Translations under genes and position numbers: made by a program
Notes under the pieces: model-generated
What the model was told of the DNA's origin: nothing
Database searches by the model: none
What the model saw: only the letters and a program-made list of their open reading frames with translations
Origin: G963704535 sp963704535
GTDB taxonomy: Bacteria; Chloroflexota; Chloroflexia; Chloroflexales; Roseiflexaceae
DNA length: 64,000 bases
Reading direction: 5' to 3'
NCBI GenBank assembly: GCA_963704535.1
Contig: OY969916.1
Location: forward strand, 4,278,001 to 4,342,000
In this document: positions 44,412-54,554 of the stretch, piece after piece
Layout: the number at the start of each line of letters is the position of its first letter
Numbering within the stretch: position 1 is the first letter of the stretch

Positions 44412-45518
44412 CGTTCGCTTGCCCCGCGCCAGGATGGGCCAGACCTGCGCGACGAGGCCGCCGCGCACCCCGATCAGCTCGTCGGCCAGGTTGACGGTGG
44501 TGCAGACGTGGATCGGGTGGAAGGCGATCCGCTCGCCGACTTGCGGGTCGGCCCCGTCCTCCAGCCGCACGACGCCGTGCTCCTCGGACATGCGCTCCAC
44601 ATACGCCTCCATGCCGACCGCCCTGGCGTAGCCCCGCAGCAGCTTGCCGTCGGGGACCGAGTCGCCGCAGAAGGTCTTGGAGCCGCCGTCGACAGTCGCT
44701 TTGTCGGGCGCCGGGCGGCTGACCACCGTGCAGAGGATCGACAGCGCCAGATCGTCGTAGCCCATGTCGTCGCGCTCGGCCATGCTGTAGTCGCCGAAGA
44801 CGTAGGTGCCGGGGCGAACCTCGGTCACGCCGGGTACCTGGGCGGCAAAGCGGGCCGTGGGCGTTGAGCCGACGCTGACCGCGCGGATCGGGATGCCGTC
44901 GGCGCGCAGCCGATCGGCCAGGTCGACCATCTGCTGGCCCTCCTCGCGGCCAAGCTCGGCCGCCGACCGCCCGCCGGCGCTGGAGAACAGGCGGCTGCGA
45001 AAGGTGAACAGCCCGTCCAGCTCGATCCCCGGCAGGTCCAGCGCGAGCCGGCACAGTGCGGCGGCCCGCTCGGGGACCACGCCCGAGCGGTTCAGGCCCG
45101 AATCGATCTCGACCCGCACGCGCACGGTCGTGCCGGCCGCCGCTGCCGCCGCACTAAGGCCCCGCGCGCCAACCTCGCTATCGACCCCGACCGTCAGGAC
45201 ACAGGCGCGGGCCAGCGCGGCAGCACGGCGCCACTTCTCGGCGCCGATCACCGGGTAGGCGACGAAGATGTCGTCGCAGCCGTGGGCGGCGAACACTTCG
45301 GCCTCGGCCAGCTTGGCGACGGTGATCCCGGCGGCCCCGGCGTCGAGCTGCATGCGGGCGATCGCCGGCACCTTGTGAGTCTTGACGTGTGGCCGCAGCC
45401 GCGCGCCGCCCGCGCTCACGGCGGCCTGCCAGTTGCTAATGTTAGCCTCCATGCGATCCAGATCGACCAGGAGGCAGGGCGTGTCAAGCGCCGCGATCGG
45501 TGTGCCGGGCTGGATCAT
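44409..45518 (-). CDS. D-threonine aldolase/alanine racemase-like PLP enzyme
   Basis: 369 residues, fold-type III PLP enzyme. The N-terminal motif LDTPCLLVDLDRMEANI and the PLP lysine in RPHVKTHKVP match the D-threonine aldolase/DSD1 (D-serine dehydratase) family, as do the metal-site-like C-terminal HPIHVCTTVNL and EVRPGTYVFGDYSMA. The reaction is probably cleavage or deamination of a D-3-hydroxy amino acid. Such reactions can produce enamines, consistent with the RidA gene next to it. ATG 45518 follows AGGAGG. Confidence 0.88.
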   Translation of the reverse strand: MIQPGTPIAALDTPCLLVDLDRMEANISNWQAAVSAGGARLRPHVKTHKVPAIARMQLDAGAAGITVAKLAEAEVFAAHGCDDIFVAYPVIGAEKWRRAAALARACVLTVGVDSEVGARGLSAAAAAAGTTVRVRVEIDSGLNRSGVVPERAAALCRLALDLPGIELDGLFTFRSRLFSSAGGRSAAELGREEGQQMVDLADRLRADGIPIRAVSVGSTPTARFAAQVPGVTEVRPGTYVFGDYSMAERDDMGYDDLALSILCTVVSRPAPDKATVDGGSKTFCGDSVPDGKLLRGYARAVGMEAYVERMSEEHGVVRLEDGADPQVGERIAFHPIHVCTTVNLADELIGVRGGLVAQVWPILARGKRT

Positions 45519-45897
45519 AGGGTCCTCCTGCGAAGCGGGTGAGTCCGGTGGATGGCTGAGTATACCATGATACCGACTAGACGTAGTAGACATTCCTTCC
45601 GGCGGCGGTAGGCTTCTTGCAGGAGACATGATTCATTGGCGCCGCCGGCCAACAAACGTTGGCGACATCCCCCAACACTCTGGTTGCTATGGGCATCGGG
45701 TGCGCTCTCCTACGAGATCGTGGCACGAACTTAAACTAAATATTAAGAAGCAGCCACATCTTTTAATTGTCTAGAAGCGTTATAACTTGTACGATAAGCT
45801 TAACCACACTATGACAGACCGTGCAAGCCTTCAGCCGATCGACGGCGATACGAGAAGGAGGTGCGCCCCGCTTCGTATACGTCCCAGCACTGCAACG

Positions 45898-45930
45898 TAT
45901 AATAGAAACCACCCCAGCATTATAAAGGAG
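45898..45930 (+). promoter_or_regulatory. -10-like box and strong ribosome site before the secreted repeat protein
   Basis: TATAAT at 45898-45903 and AAGGAGG at 45924-45930, nine bases before ATG 45939. No good -35 is seen at the right distance (GTATAC). The surrounding 45550-45935 stretch is AT-richer than the rest and has no supported gene. Confidence 0.4.
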
Positions 45931-45938
45931 GTCGTGGT

Positions 45939-48900
45939 ATGCTCCAGATGACAATGGCCCGCCCATACTCCAGGAGCCTACATCTCTTATGCGCCACTGC
46001 GCTGATGTTCTGGCTTGTCGGCGCGGCGGCGACGTTCTCTCCCGGCTCGACAATCTCGCCTGGCTTCAGCCGTTTCTTCGGCGATACCGCGCCGCACTAC
46101 AGCGCCCAGTCGCCGGAACAGGCCGCTACGGCGGCGCTCAATGATATCGCGCCGACGAGCGCCGGCTATGAGCTGCGTAATCCGCGCCACAGCGCCGCGT
46201 TTACGACCGATGGGCTGCGCTTCACTCCCCAACGCGGCGGCCCGAGCTGGCATTGGCAATTGCGGCATGTCGGCGCCGACGCGACCGTTCTCCCCAGCGT
46301 AACACTCGGCGCTGTCGCGCCCCAGCAGGACGCGCCCGGCGTCGTCGCCTACTCGCGCGGCGCGCTGGTCGAGCGCTACCTGGCGCGGCCGGAGAGCGTC
46401 GAGCAGCAGTTTGTGATCGAGCAGCCGCTGGGCTTGGGCGGCGCCGACCTGACGCTTGAGGGTGCGGTTCGCTCGGCGGGCGCGTTCGAGGCCACGCCGC
46501 GCGGCTGGCTCTGGCGCGAACTCGATCGGCGTGGTCTCGCTTGGCAGCGTCTTCGTGTACGACGCGCACGGCCAACCGCTGCCGGCGACGATGAGCGTCA
46601 CGCGCAACTCGACCCGCATCGTGGTGAATGGCGACGCCCTGGCGCGGGCCGCCTATCCGGTGACGATCGACCCAGAGATCGGCACCAATGACTTCCAGAT
46701 CAGCGCCATGGGCACCGCCGACGACCCGGCGACGCAGCTCTCCGGCTTCGATACGGCGGTCGCGTTCAACTCCACCAGCGGCGAGTACCTGGTGGTGTGG
46801 GCCGGCGACAATATCGCCCCGACTGTGGACGGCGAGTCCGAGATCTGGGGCCAGCGCATCAACGCCGCGTCGGGTGCCAAAGTCGGCTCGCAGTTCCGCA
46901 TCAGCAACATCGGAACAGCCTCAAACACCAGCTTCGATGCGCTCAAACCGGCGGTGAGCTACAACAGCACCAATAACGAGTACCTGGTGGTCTGGACCGG
47001 CGACACCAACGCCGGCGCATTGGTGGACGGCGAGTTCGAGATCTACGGCCAGCGCATCAGCGCCAGCGGCGCGGAGTTGGGCACCAATGACTTCCGCATC
47101 AGCTCGAGCGATGACGGTTTCTCGTACTTCGACGCCAATGAGCCGGACGTGACCTACAACCCGACTGGCAACGAGTACCTGGTGGTCTGGTCAGGCACGA
47201 TCACAGCAACCAACAGCGCCACGGCGGAGTTCGAGATCCTTGGGCAGCGGCTGAACGGGGCGACCGGCGCCGAGGTCGGCACCGGCGACTTCCGCATCAG
47301 CGATATGGCCCAGGATGAGAATTTCTCATTCGATGCTGTTACGCCGGCCGTGACCTTCAACACAACCGGCAATGAGTACCTGGTGGTCTGGTCGGGCGAC
47401 GACAACACGGGCGCGCTGAGCGACGAGGAGTTCGAGATCTTCGGGCAGCGCCTCAACTCGACCGGCGGCGCGATCGGCACCAACGACTTCCGCATCAGCG
47501 AGATGGGGGCGGACGGCAACCCGCTCTTCCAGGCATCCGGCCCTGATCTCAGCCTACAACAGCACCAACAACGAGTACCTGGTGGTGTGGGAAGGCGACA
47601 ACCCGCCGTTGAGCGAGGGCGAGATCGAGATCTGGGGCCAGCGGCTGGGCTACAGTGGCGGCAACCTGGTCGAGACCGGCACTAGCAACTTCCGGATCAG
47701 CAATATGGGGCCGGACAACAGCGGGGTGTATGATGCCAACACTCCGGCGGTCAGTTATAACGCGACCAGCAAGGAGTATCTGGTGGTCTGGTCGGGCGAC
47801 ACCAACGCCGCCCCGCTGGTGGACCAGGAGTTCGAGATCTATGGCCAGCGGCTCACCGCCGCCACTGGGGCCGACGCCGGCACCGACTTCCGCATCAGCG
47901 ATATGGGGCCGGACGGCAACACCAGCTACACGGCCCTGCTCCCGGCTGTGGCCACCAGGAGCGCGGAGTACCTGGTCGTGTGGGTCGGCGACGATGACAG
48001 CGCCGGCCTGGTGGATAACCAGTTTGAGATCTTCGGCCAGTTGATGACCTTCGGCCTGCCGACAGTCTCGAACGTCAACTCGGTGGCCGGCACCAGCGGC
48101 GCGACCCTGACCGAGGGCGAGAGCACCAACGCCGCAATCACGCAGTTGCTGGTCACTTTCAGCACCAGCATGAACGTGACGCAGGCAGAGACCGAGGCCA
48201 ACTACCAGCTGATCACCGACGGCGGTGACGGCATCTTCCAGACTGCGGCCTGCGCCGCGACCGCCGGCGACGACGCGTCGATCACCGTCGACAGCGCGAC
48301 TTACATAACGGCGACGCGCACCGTCACCCTGACGGTGAACGGCAGCACGGCGCTGCCGGAGGAGCGCTACCGCCTGGCGGCCTGCCCGACCCTGACCGAC
48401 AGCGACGGCAACCAGCTCGATGGCAACGCCGACGGCACCGCCGGCGACGCATTCACCCGCATCTTTAGGATCGACACGACCGCGCCGGTGCTCGCCCTGC
48501 CCGAGGACATCACCGTCACGGCAACCGGCCCCAGCGGCGCGGTGGTGACATACAGCGCGACGGCCACCGATAACGGGGGCTCGGTGCCGGTGACGTGCTT
48601 CCCACCTTCCGGCAGTATCTTCGCAATCGGCACCACCACGGTCAACTGCACCGCCACCGACGCCGCCGGCAACGACGCCACCGGCAGCTTCACCGTGACA
48701 GTGGTGGAGGAGGGTGTGGTGGCAGCTAACCTGTCGGTCGGCGCGGAATCGCCCTCGATCCAGGTGGTGGTCGGCCGCACCCAGATCTTCACCTTCACAG
48801 TGGCGAATGGCGGGCCTAGCGCGGCGACCGGCGTGCAGGCCAGCGCCACGCTTCCGGCGGGCTTGGCGGTCGTCTCGGCCACGGCCAGCCAGGGCACCTG

Positions 48901-49123
48901 CTCGACCACTGGCACGACCGTAGTTAACTGTAGCATCGGCCAGTTGGCTAACGGGGGGACTGCCACAATCACGATCGTCGCCAGCGCCTCACAGATCGGG
49001 GCCAAGAACTTCACCCTCAGCGTGACCAGCGCGACGGATGACCCGGTTACGGCCAACAATTCGGTGAATCAGACGGTGACGGTCGTCGGGACCAAGGTGT
49101 ACCTGCCGTTGATTCTCAGATAA
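45939..49123 (+). pseudogene. Large secreted repeat protein, interrupted by two frameshifts
   Basis: Three frames must be joined. Frame 1 (45939 to about 46515) has a signal peptide (LHLLCATALMFWLVGAAATF) and a beta-rich domain. Frame 2 (to about 47545) and frame 3 (to 49123) carry at least seven repeats of about 80 residues with NEYLVVWSGD, EFEI-x-GQR, and NDFRIS-x-MG. After them come a Big-like domain (ATGPSGAVVTYSATATD, an HYR domain), a DUF11-type domain (VANGGPSAATGVQASATLPA) and the terminal tail VYLPLILR. Removing one base near 46515 (giving WLGANSIGVVSL) and one near 47545 (giving ISAYNSTNNEYLVV) restores about 1060 residues. It is probably a cell-surface or matrix protein. The breaks may be decay, phase-variation or assembly errors. 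Confidence 0.7.
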
Positions 49124-49127
49124 CAGA

Positions 49128-49287
49128 AGAAGGGGGAGTTTGAGGGGTCGCCCCTCAAAATTCTCCCTTTCCACCACCGAATCTAAAAAGGGGAGTTTGA
49201 GGGGTCGCCCCTCAAGAGTCCCTCTCCACCACCGAATCTAAAAGGGGAGTTTGAGGGGTCGCCCCTCAAGAGTCCCTCTCCACCGAA
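49128..49287. repeat. Three tandem GGGGAGTTTGAGGGGTCGCCCCTCAA units
   Basis: About 60-bp period. Each unit has the GAGGGGTCGCCCCTC hairpin and ends CTCTCCACCACCGAATCTAAAA, matching the right part of the MITE-like element. They lie within ten bases of the preceding stop. Confidence 0.9.
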
Positions 49288-49351
49288 AATGAAGTATCAT
49301 GCGGGAAGCCCACGCGGGCTTCCCGCATCTTCTTTTAAGCGAGGAGCTGCC

Positions 49352-49846
49352 ATGCTGCAAAGTATCGAGAGCTTCGTCGACTACTTCGAAGGCATCCGCC
49401 GTCGCACGCTCAACTATGTCAGAATCATCCCGGCCGATCAGTTGGGCTGGTCGCCCGGCACGGGCGAGTTCACCTGCAGGGAGATCGTGCGCCACCTGAC
49501 CGCCGCCGAGCAGATGTTTGTCGGCGCGGTCGTCGAGGGGCGCTGGCGCTACGCCGGCCACACCCACAACTCTGAGCACGGATTAGAGGGGCTGATCGCC
49601 GACCTGGAGTCTGGACACCACGCGGCGATGGCTGCCCTCCGCGCGCTGAACGACACGGCGCTCTCCGAGCCGCGCCCGACGCTCAACGGCCCGACCGTCA
49701 AAGCCTGGCGGCTACTGATGGCGATGGTCGAGCACGAGATCCACCACCGCAGCCAACTCGCGATCTACCTGGCCACGATGGGCGTCCCGCCGCCGCAGAT
49801 CTACGGGCTGGGCGTCGAAGACGTGATCGCGCTCGCGACCGGGTAG
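49352..49846 (+). CDS. DinB family protein
   Basis: 164 residues, a four-helix bundle of the DinB/YfiT type. Probable metal ligands are the His in EIVRHLTAAE and the two of MVEHEIHHRSQLAIY. Such proteins include thiol transferases (mycothiol- or bacillithiol-dependent) but most are uncharacterised. ATG 49352 follows GAGGAG. Confidence 0.87.
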   Translation: MLQSIESFVDYFEGIRRRTLNYVRIIPADQLGWSPGTGEFTCREIVRHLTAAEQMFVGAVVEGRWRYAGHTHNSEHGLEGLIADLESGHHAAMAALRALNDTALSEPRPTLNGPTVKAWRLLMAMVEHEIHHRSQLAIYLATMGVPPPQIYGLGVEDVIALATG

Positions 49847-49867
49847 CCACGACCGAGCCTCGGTGAC

Positions 49868-49995
49868 AAGGAATTGAAAATTGAGAATTGAGAATTGAGA
49901 ACCTGTAGGGCAGGCCCTCCGTGGCCGCCCGCTCCGTGGCCGCCCGCACGCCACGCGCATCACGTTTCACGTTTCACGGTTCACGTTTCACATAT
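49868..49995. repeat. GAGAATT heptamers, CCGTGGCCGCCCG units and TTTCACG heptamers
   Basis: The spacer between dinB and the alcohol dehydrogenase: three GAGAATT units, CCTCCGTGGCCGCCCG twice, then TTTCACG four times, ending 15 bases before the next start. Confidence 0.85.
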
Positions 49996-50009
49996 GTAAG
50001 GAGAAAATC

Positions 50010-51032
50010 ATGAAAGCACTGGTCTACGAGGGGCCGCGCCAGATGCAGATCCGCGAGGTGCCGGAGCCGGAGCCGGAGCCGGAGGAGGTCTTGATCAAGG
50101 TCGCGTTCTCAGGCATCTGCGGCTCGGAACTCTCCGGCTACCTGGGGCAAAGCACCCTGCGCAAGCCGCCGCTGGTGATGGGCCACGAGTTCTCCGGCAC
50201 GATCGCCGCGCTTGGCCCGCAAGCGCTCCAGCACAACCCCGGCCTGGCGCTGGGGCAGCGCGTCACCGTCAACCCGCTGCTGTATTGCGGGCGCTGCCGC
50301 CCATGCCTGGCCGGGCGGCAGAACCTCTGCGTGCGGCGCCAGTTGATCGGCGCGCATCGCCCCGGCAGCTACGCTGATTATGTAAAATCACACGCCCGAA
50401 TGGTCTCCCCGCTCCCCGACCACCTGAGCCTCGAACACGCCGCGCTGGCCGAGCCGCTGGCCTGCGCCATCAGGGCCGTGCGCCTGGCCGAGTGCGCCCC
50501 GCCCGACCGGGTGCTGGTGATCGGGCTAGGACCGATCGGCCTGCTGATCGCCCAGGCCGCGCGGGCCTACGGCGTCACCGCGCTCGTCGCCACCGACCTG
50601 GACTCCGACCGGCGCGAGATAGCCGCCGCCTGCGGCATTCGCGCGCTCGACCCGGCGACCGACGACGTCGTGGGCCTGCTCCAAGCCGAGACCGACGGGC
50701 TGGGCGTCGAGGTCGTGATCGACGCGGTCGGCCTGACCGCGACCAGGCGGCAGGCGGTCGATGTGGTCGCAGCCGGCGGCCGGGTGGTGCTGATCGGGCT
50801 GCACGAAGAGGAGAGCCCTTTCCCGGTCAACCCCATGATTCGCCGCGAGATCAACCTCCTGGGCACCTTCGCCTATACCCCCAACGAGTTTGGCGACGCG
50901 CTAGCATGGCTGGCAGCCGGCCGCATCCAGATCGACCCCTGGCTGGTCAAGGCGCCGCTGGCCGAAGGGCGCGAGTGCTTCGAGCGGCTGCTTGGCCGGC
51001 CCGGCCCGGTCGCCAAGATTCTGCTGCATTGA
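50010..51032 (+). CDS. Zinc-dependent medium-chain alcohol dehydrogenase (sorbitol/butanediol dehydrogenase-like)
   Basis: 340 residues. Catalytic zinc ligands in FSGICGSELSGYLG (Cys) and MGHEFSGTI (His-Glu); four structural-zinc Cys in CGRCRPCLAGRQNLC; Rossmann motif VLVIGLGPIGLLIAQAARA; C-terminal VDVVAAGGRVVLIGLHEE. It oxidises a polyol or secondary alcohol with NAD; the exact substrate is unknown. The start is ATG 50010 with AAGGAG upstream. Confidence 0.92.
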   Translation: MKALVYEGPRQMQIREVPEPEPEPEEVLIKVAFSGICGSELSGYLGQSTLRKPPLVMGHEFSGTIAALGPQALQHNPGLALGQRVTVNPLLYCGRCRPCLAGRQNLCVRRQLIGAHRPGSYADYVKSHARMVSPLPDHLSLEHAALAEPLACAIRAVRLAECAPPDRVLVIGLGPIGLLIAQAARAYGVTALVATDLDSDRREIAAACGIRALDPATDDVVGLLQAETDGLGVEVVIDAVGLTATRRQAVDVVAAGGRVVLIGLHEEESPFPVNPMIRREINLLGTFAYTPNEFGDALAWLAAGRIQIDPWLVKAPLAEGRECFERLLGRPGPVAKILLH

Positions 51033-51112
51033 CCGCCTGTGACACTCCCTGTCACATCGCTAGTGTATACTACGCATATACGAGTTAGACAAGGTTTTTG
51101 CTTTCCAGTTCA

Positions 51113-51285
51113 GGAAAAATGGGGTTTGAGGGGGCAGCCCCCTCTGTCTCATCCCACTCACATTGTAAAGCAGAACGGCGCCACCCAAAACTCGGTCCCA
51201 GGAAAAAGGGGGTTTGAGGGGGCAGCCCCCTCTGTCTCATCCCACTCACATTGTAAAGCAGAACGGCGCCACCCAGAACCTTGTC
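51113..51285. repeat. Two tandem hairpin repeats upstream of the 98-residue protein gene
   Basis: Two copies (period about 90 bp) of GGTTTGAGGGGGCAGCCCCCTCTGTCTCATCCCACTCACATTGTAAAGCAGAACGGCGCCACCC, ending AACCTTGTC. They form the whole leader region of the next gene. Confidence 0.9.
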
Positions 51286-51318
51286 TTATGAGATGCACGA
51301 GTACGAAAGGGAGTGACT

Positions 51319-51615
51319 ATGTGGCGACATGGAGACGTACTAATCGCGGCGATCGACACCCTACCACCTGACGCGGCGAAGCGGGCCGGCGCCATCCTGG
51401 CCCACGGCGAGATCACCGGCCACAGCCACCGCATCGCGGCCCCCGGCACGGCCGAACTGTGGGAGCTGGGCGGCATGCTATTCGTCAAGGTCGTGGCCGA
51501 CACGGCGACCGTGGTCCACGAGGAGCACCGACCGATCACCCTGCCGCGCGGGTTCTACCGGGTCTGGCAGCAGCGCGAGTACACGCCGCAGGAGATCCGC
51601 CGCGTCGTCGATTAG
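51319..51615 (+). CDS. Small conserved-looking protein paired with a DUF6745 protein
   Basis: 98 residues, ATG 51319 with GGGAG six bases before it. Beta-rich, beginning WRHGDVLIAAIDTLP, with GEITGHSHRI and a C-terminal FYRVWQQREYTPQEI. Proteins of this form are found beside leucine-rich/DUF6745 genes; here the LRR/DUF6745 gene follows 90 bases downstream, which supports a functional pair. The GHSHR and VVHEEH histidines could bind metal. No function is known. Confidence 0.7.
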   Translation: MWRHGDVLIAAIDTLPPDAAKRAGAILAHGEITGHSHRIAAPGTAELWELGGMLFVKVVADTATVVHEEHRPITLPRGFYRVWQQREYTPQEIRRVVD

Positions 51616-51617
51616 AG

Positions 51618-51681
51618 CTTATCCGAATAACCGCATCCTGAGTAGGCGCAGCCGTATCGAAGGGTGGTTATTCGGATAGGT
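51618..51681. repeat. 64-bp palindromic element with TTATCCGAATAACC ends
   Basis: CTTATCCGAATAACC (left) and GGTTATTCGGATAGG (right) are inverted, with 33 bases between. With flanking TTAGAG/TTCTTA it looks like another small inverted-repeat element or a terminator between the two paired genes. Confidence 0.65.
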
Positions 51682-51703
51682 TCTTAGTATGCCAGGAGCC
51701 GCT

Positions 51704-52750
51704 ATGACCCTCCAAACCTTCCAGCACTACGACGAACTCTCGGTGGACGAGCAGTTTGTCCTCTCGCAGCAGGCGCGCGATGTGATCCTGAACGGGCGGG
51801 CGCCTGACGGCCTGCGGGCCAACGTTCTCGATTTCAGCGGCTGCAAAGCGCTGGGCACCCTGCCGCTCGGCCTGCGCGTGCGGCAACTCAACCTGAGCGG
51901 GTGCAACGCGCTGGAGCGCCTTCCGGCCGGGATGAGCTGCTTCGACCTGGACCTGCGCGACACCCCGATCCGCTCGCTGCCGGCGGACCTGCGGGTCACC
52001 AACCGGCTCGACCTGGAAGGGTGTACCCACCTTGAGGAACTACCGGTCGGGCTCAAGGTCGGCTCGCTCATCCTGCGCGGCTGCACCGCGCTGCGCTCGC
52101 TGCCGGAGGGGCTGGACGTCTACTTCCTCGACATCTCCGGCTGCACCAGCCTCACCGGCTGGCCGCGCTCGGCTGCGGTGCGGATCGGGCGGCTGAACCT
52201 GGCCGGGTGCGTCGGCATCAGGTCGCTGCCCACCTGGCTCACCCACCTGTCGCAGCTCGACCTGAGCGGGTGCGTCAGCCTGGCCGAGCTGCCGGAGGGG
52301 CTGCGGGTCAGCTCGTGGATCGACCTGGCCAACGCCAGGATCACGTCGCTGCCGGCGTCGCTGCGGGGCGTCCGGCTGCGCTGGCGCGGGATACCAATCG
52401 ACGAGCGCATTGCGTTCCACCCCGAGACGATCAGCGCCCAGGAAATTCTGGCCGAGCCGAACGTCGAACTGCGGCGGGTGCTGCTGGAGCGCAAGGGCTA
52501 CGAGACATTCCTGCACGAGACCGGCTCGGCCATCCTCGACCGCGACCGCGACCCCGGCGGCGAGCGCCGGCTGCTGAGGGTGCCGCTCCAGGGCGACGAG
52601 GACCTGGTCTGCGTCGCGGTGATCTGCCCCTCGACCGGCCGGCAGTATATCATCCGCGTGCCGCCCACGCTACGGACCTGCCGGCAGGCCGCCGCCTGGA
52701 TCGCCGGCTTCGACAATCCCAATGACTACCGCCCGATCGCCGAGACATAA
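51704..52750 (+). CDS. Leucine-rich-repeat protein with C-terminal DUF6745
   Basis: 348 residues. Residues about 35-230 are nine to ten LRR units of the form LNLSGCNALERLPAGM (SGC-x-x-L-x-x-LP), a binding surface. The C-terminus (LDRDRDPGGERRLLRVPL ... CPSTGRQYIIRVPP ... AAWIAGFDNPNDYRP) is the DUF6745 domain. The start is ATG 51704 because AGGAG precedes it by five bases; ATG 51689 is less likely. The function is unknown; the LRR suggests protein binding. The following spacer starts with GAGAACC heptamers. Confidence 0.85.
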   Translation: MTLQTFQHYDELSVDEQFVLSQQARDVILNGRAPDGLRANVLDFSGCKALGTLPLGLRVRQLNLSGCNALERLPAGMSCFDLDLRDTPIRSLPADLRVTNRLDLEGCTHLEELPVGLKVGSLILRGCTALRSLPEGLDVYFLDISGCTSLTGWPRSAAVRIGRLNLAGCVGIRSLPTWLTHLSQLDLSGCVSLAELPEGLRVSSWIDLANARITSLPASLRGVRLRWRGIPIDERIAFHPETISAQEILAEPNVELRRVLLERKGYETFLHETGSAILDRDRDPGGERRLLRVPLQGDEDLVCVAVICPSTGRQYIIRVPPTLRTCRQAAAWIAGFDNPNDYRPIAET

Positions 52751-52778
52751 GCTGGAGAACCGAGAACCGAGAACCGCA

Positions 52779-53681
52779 TCACCGATATTCTGGGTTCTTG
52801 GTTCTTGGTTCTTGGTTCTGCCGCAGCCAGATCGGCTCCCTTGGTATCCGCTCCAGCACCCCCGCGCCAAACACATCGTACAGCCCCAGGTCATCCATGT
52901 GAACATAGCCGATGTGGCAGCCGCAGGTCTCGTTGGGGCATGGCCGCTCCTGGAGGGCCTGCTCGAAGCCGGGCGCGTAGATATTGCCGATCGGCGCGCG
53001 GATGAAGTGGCAGCGCCGGATCGTGCCCTCGCCGTCGACCGCGATCACCGAATGGCCGCAGCGGCACGCCTTTCCCAGGCTTGGGTGGCGCCGGTTGTTG
53101 ATCGGGAACAGCGGATCGACCGCCGCAAACCGCCGCTCGTCATCCTCGGCGTAATACTCAGGCTGGCGCTTGTAAGCGTTGATCCACAGGTAGACATGCG
53201 GCGGCAGCTCGCGGCGCAGCGCGTCGATCTCGGCGGCGTGCTCCTTCAGGCCCACGACGCCGACACTGAATCGCACGCCACGGCGCTCCAGCTCGCGGCA
53301 GCGGGCCAAGAAGCGGGCACGCGGGACTTCGGCTGGGTGAAACGTTGCCCAGATGCCCAGGCGGTCCCGGTCGCACGCCTCGACCCAATCAAGTCGGCAG
53401 GAAAGGTTGGTCTGGATCGCGGCCTTCTCCACATTCGGCAAGTTCGTCAGCCGGACCAGCGCCCGCTGGTAGCGCCTGCGGATCAGCGCCTCGCCCCAGG
53501 GCGTGAAGAACACCGAGATCCGATCGCCGTCCCGCCCGGCCACCCAATCGACGAAGCGCTCCAGCGCCCGGCGGTCGGCCTCGTGCTCGGCGGCGGTCTC
53601 GGCGTGCTTGGCGAACGGGCAGTACACGCAGCCGTAGTTGCAGCTCGACAGCGGGCCACGATAAAGGATGGAAAGATCCAT
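52779..53681 (-). CDS. STM4011 family radical SAM protein
   Basis: 300 residues. The radical-SAM cluster Cys14-x3-Cys18-x2-Cys21 is at the very N-terminus (LSSCNYGCVYCPFAKH), as in the STM4011 family. The barrel includes VFFTPWGEALIRRRY and AAIQTNLSCRLDW. C-terminal cysteines (CRCGHSVIAVDGEG, RRCHF, CPNETCGC) may hold another Fe-S cluster. The reaction is unknown; the STM4011-STM4015 genes of Salmonella form an uncharacterised set. The last dozen residues (QNQEPRTKNPEYR) are encoded by GGTTCTT heptamers, so the true end has been altered by repeat growth. Confidence 0.88.
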   Translation of the reverse strand: MDLSILYRGPLSSCNYGCVYCPFAKHAETAAEHEADRRALERFVDWVAGRDGDRISVFFTPWGEALIRRRYQRALVRLTNLPNVEKAAIQTNLSCRLDWVEACDRDRLGIWATFHPAEVPRARFLARCRELERRGVRFSVGVVGLKEHAAEIDALRRELPPHVYLWINAYKRQPEYYAEDDERRFAAVDPLFPINNRRHPSLGKACRCGHSVIAVDGEGTIRRCHFIRAPIGNIYAPGFEQALQERPCPNETCGCHIGYVHMDDLGLYDVFGAGVLERIPREPIWLRQNQEPRTKNPEYR

Positions 53682-53710
53682 ATCTCGTCCTCAACACACT
53701 CTGCTCATGC

Positions 53711-54538
<828 letters not shown>

Positions 54539-54554
54539 GATGAACACCACTGCA

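Noticed and set aside
45763..46053. 96-codon minus-strand frame with a CTVCHS motif upstream of the secreted repeat protein
   Set aside because: It overlaps the start and ribosome site of a well-supported gene and has no start signal of its own; the CxxCH-like string is incomplete.
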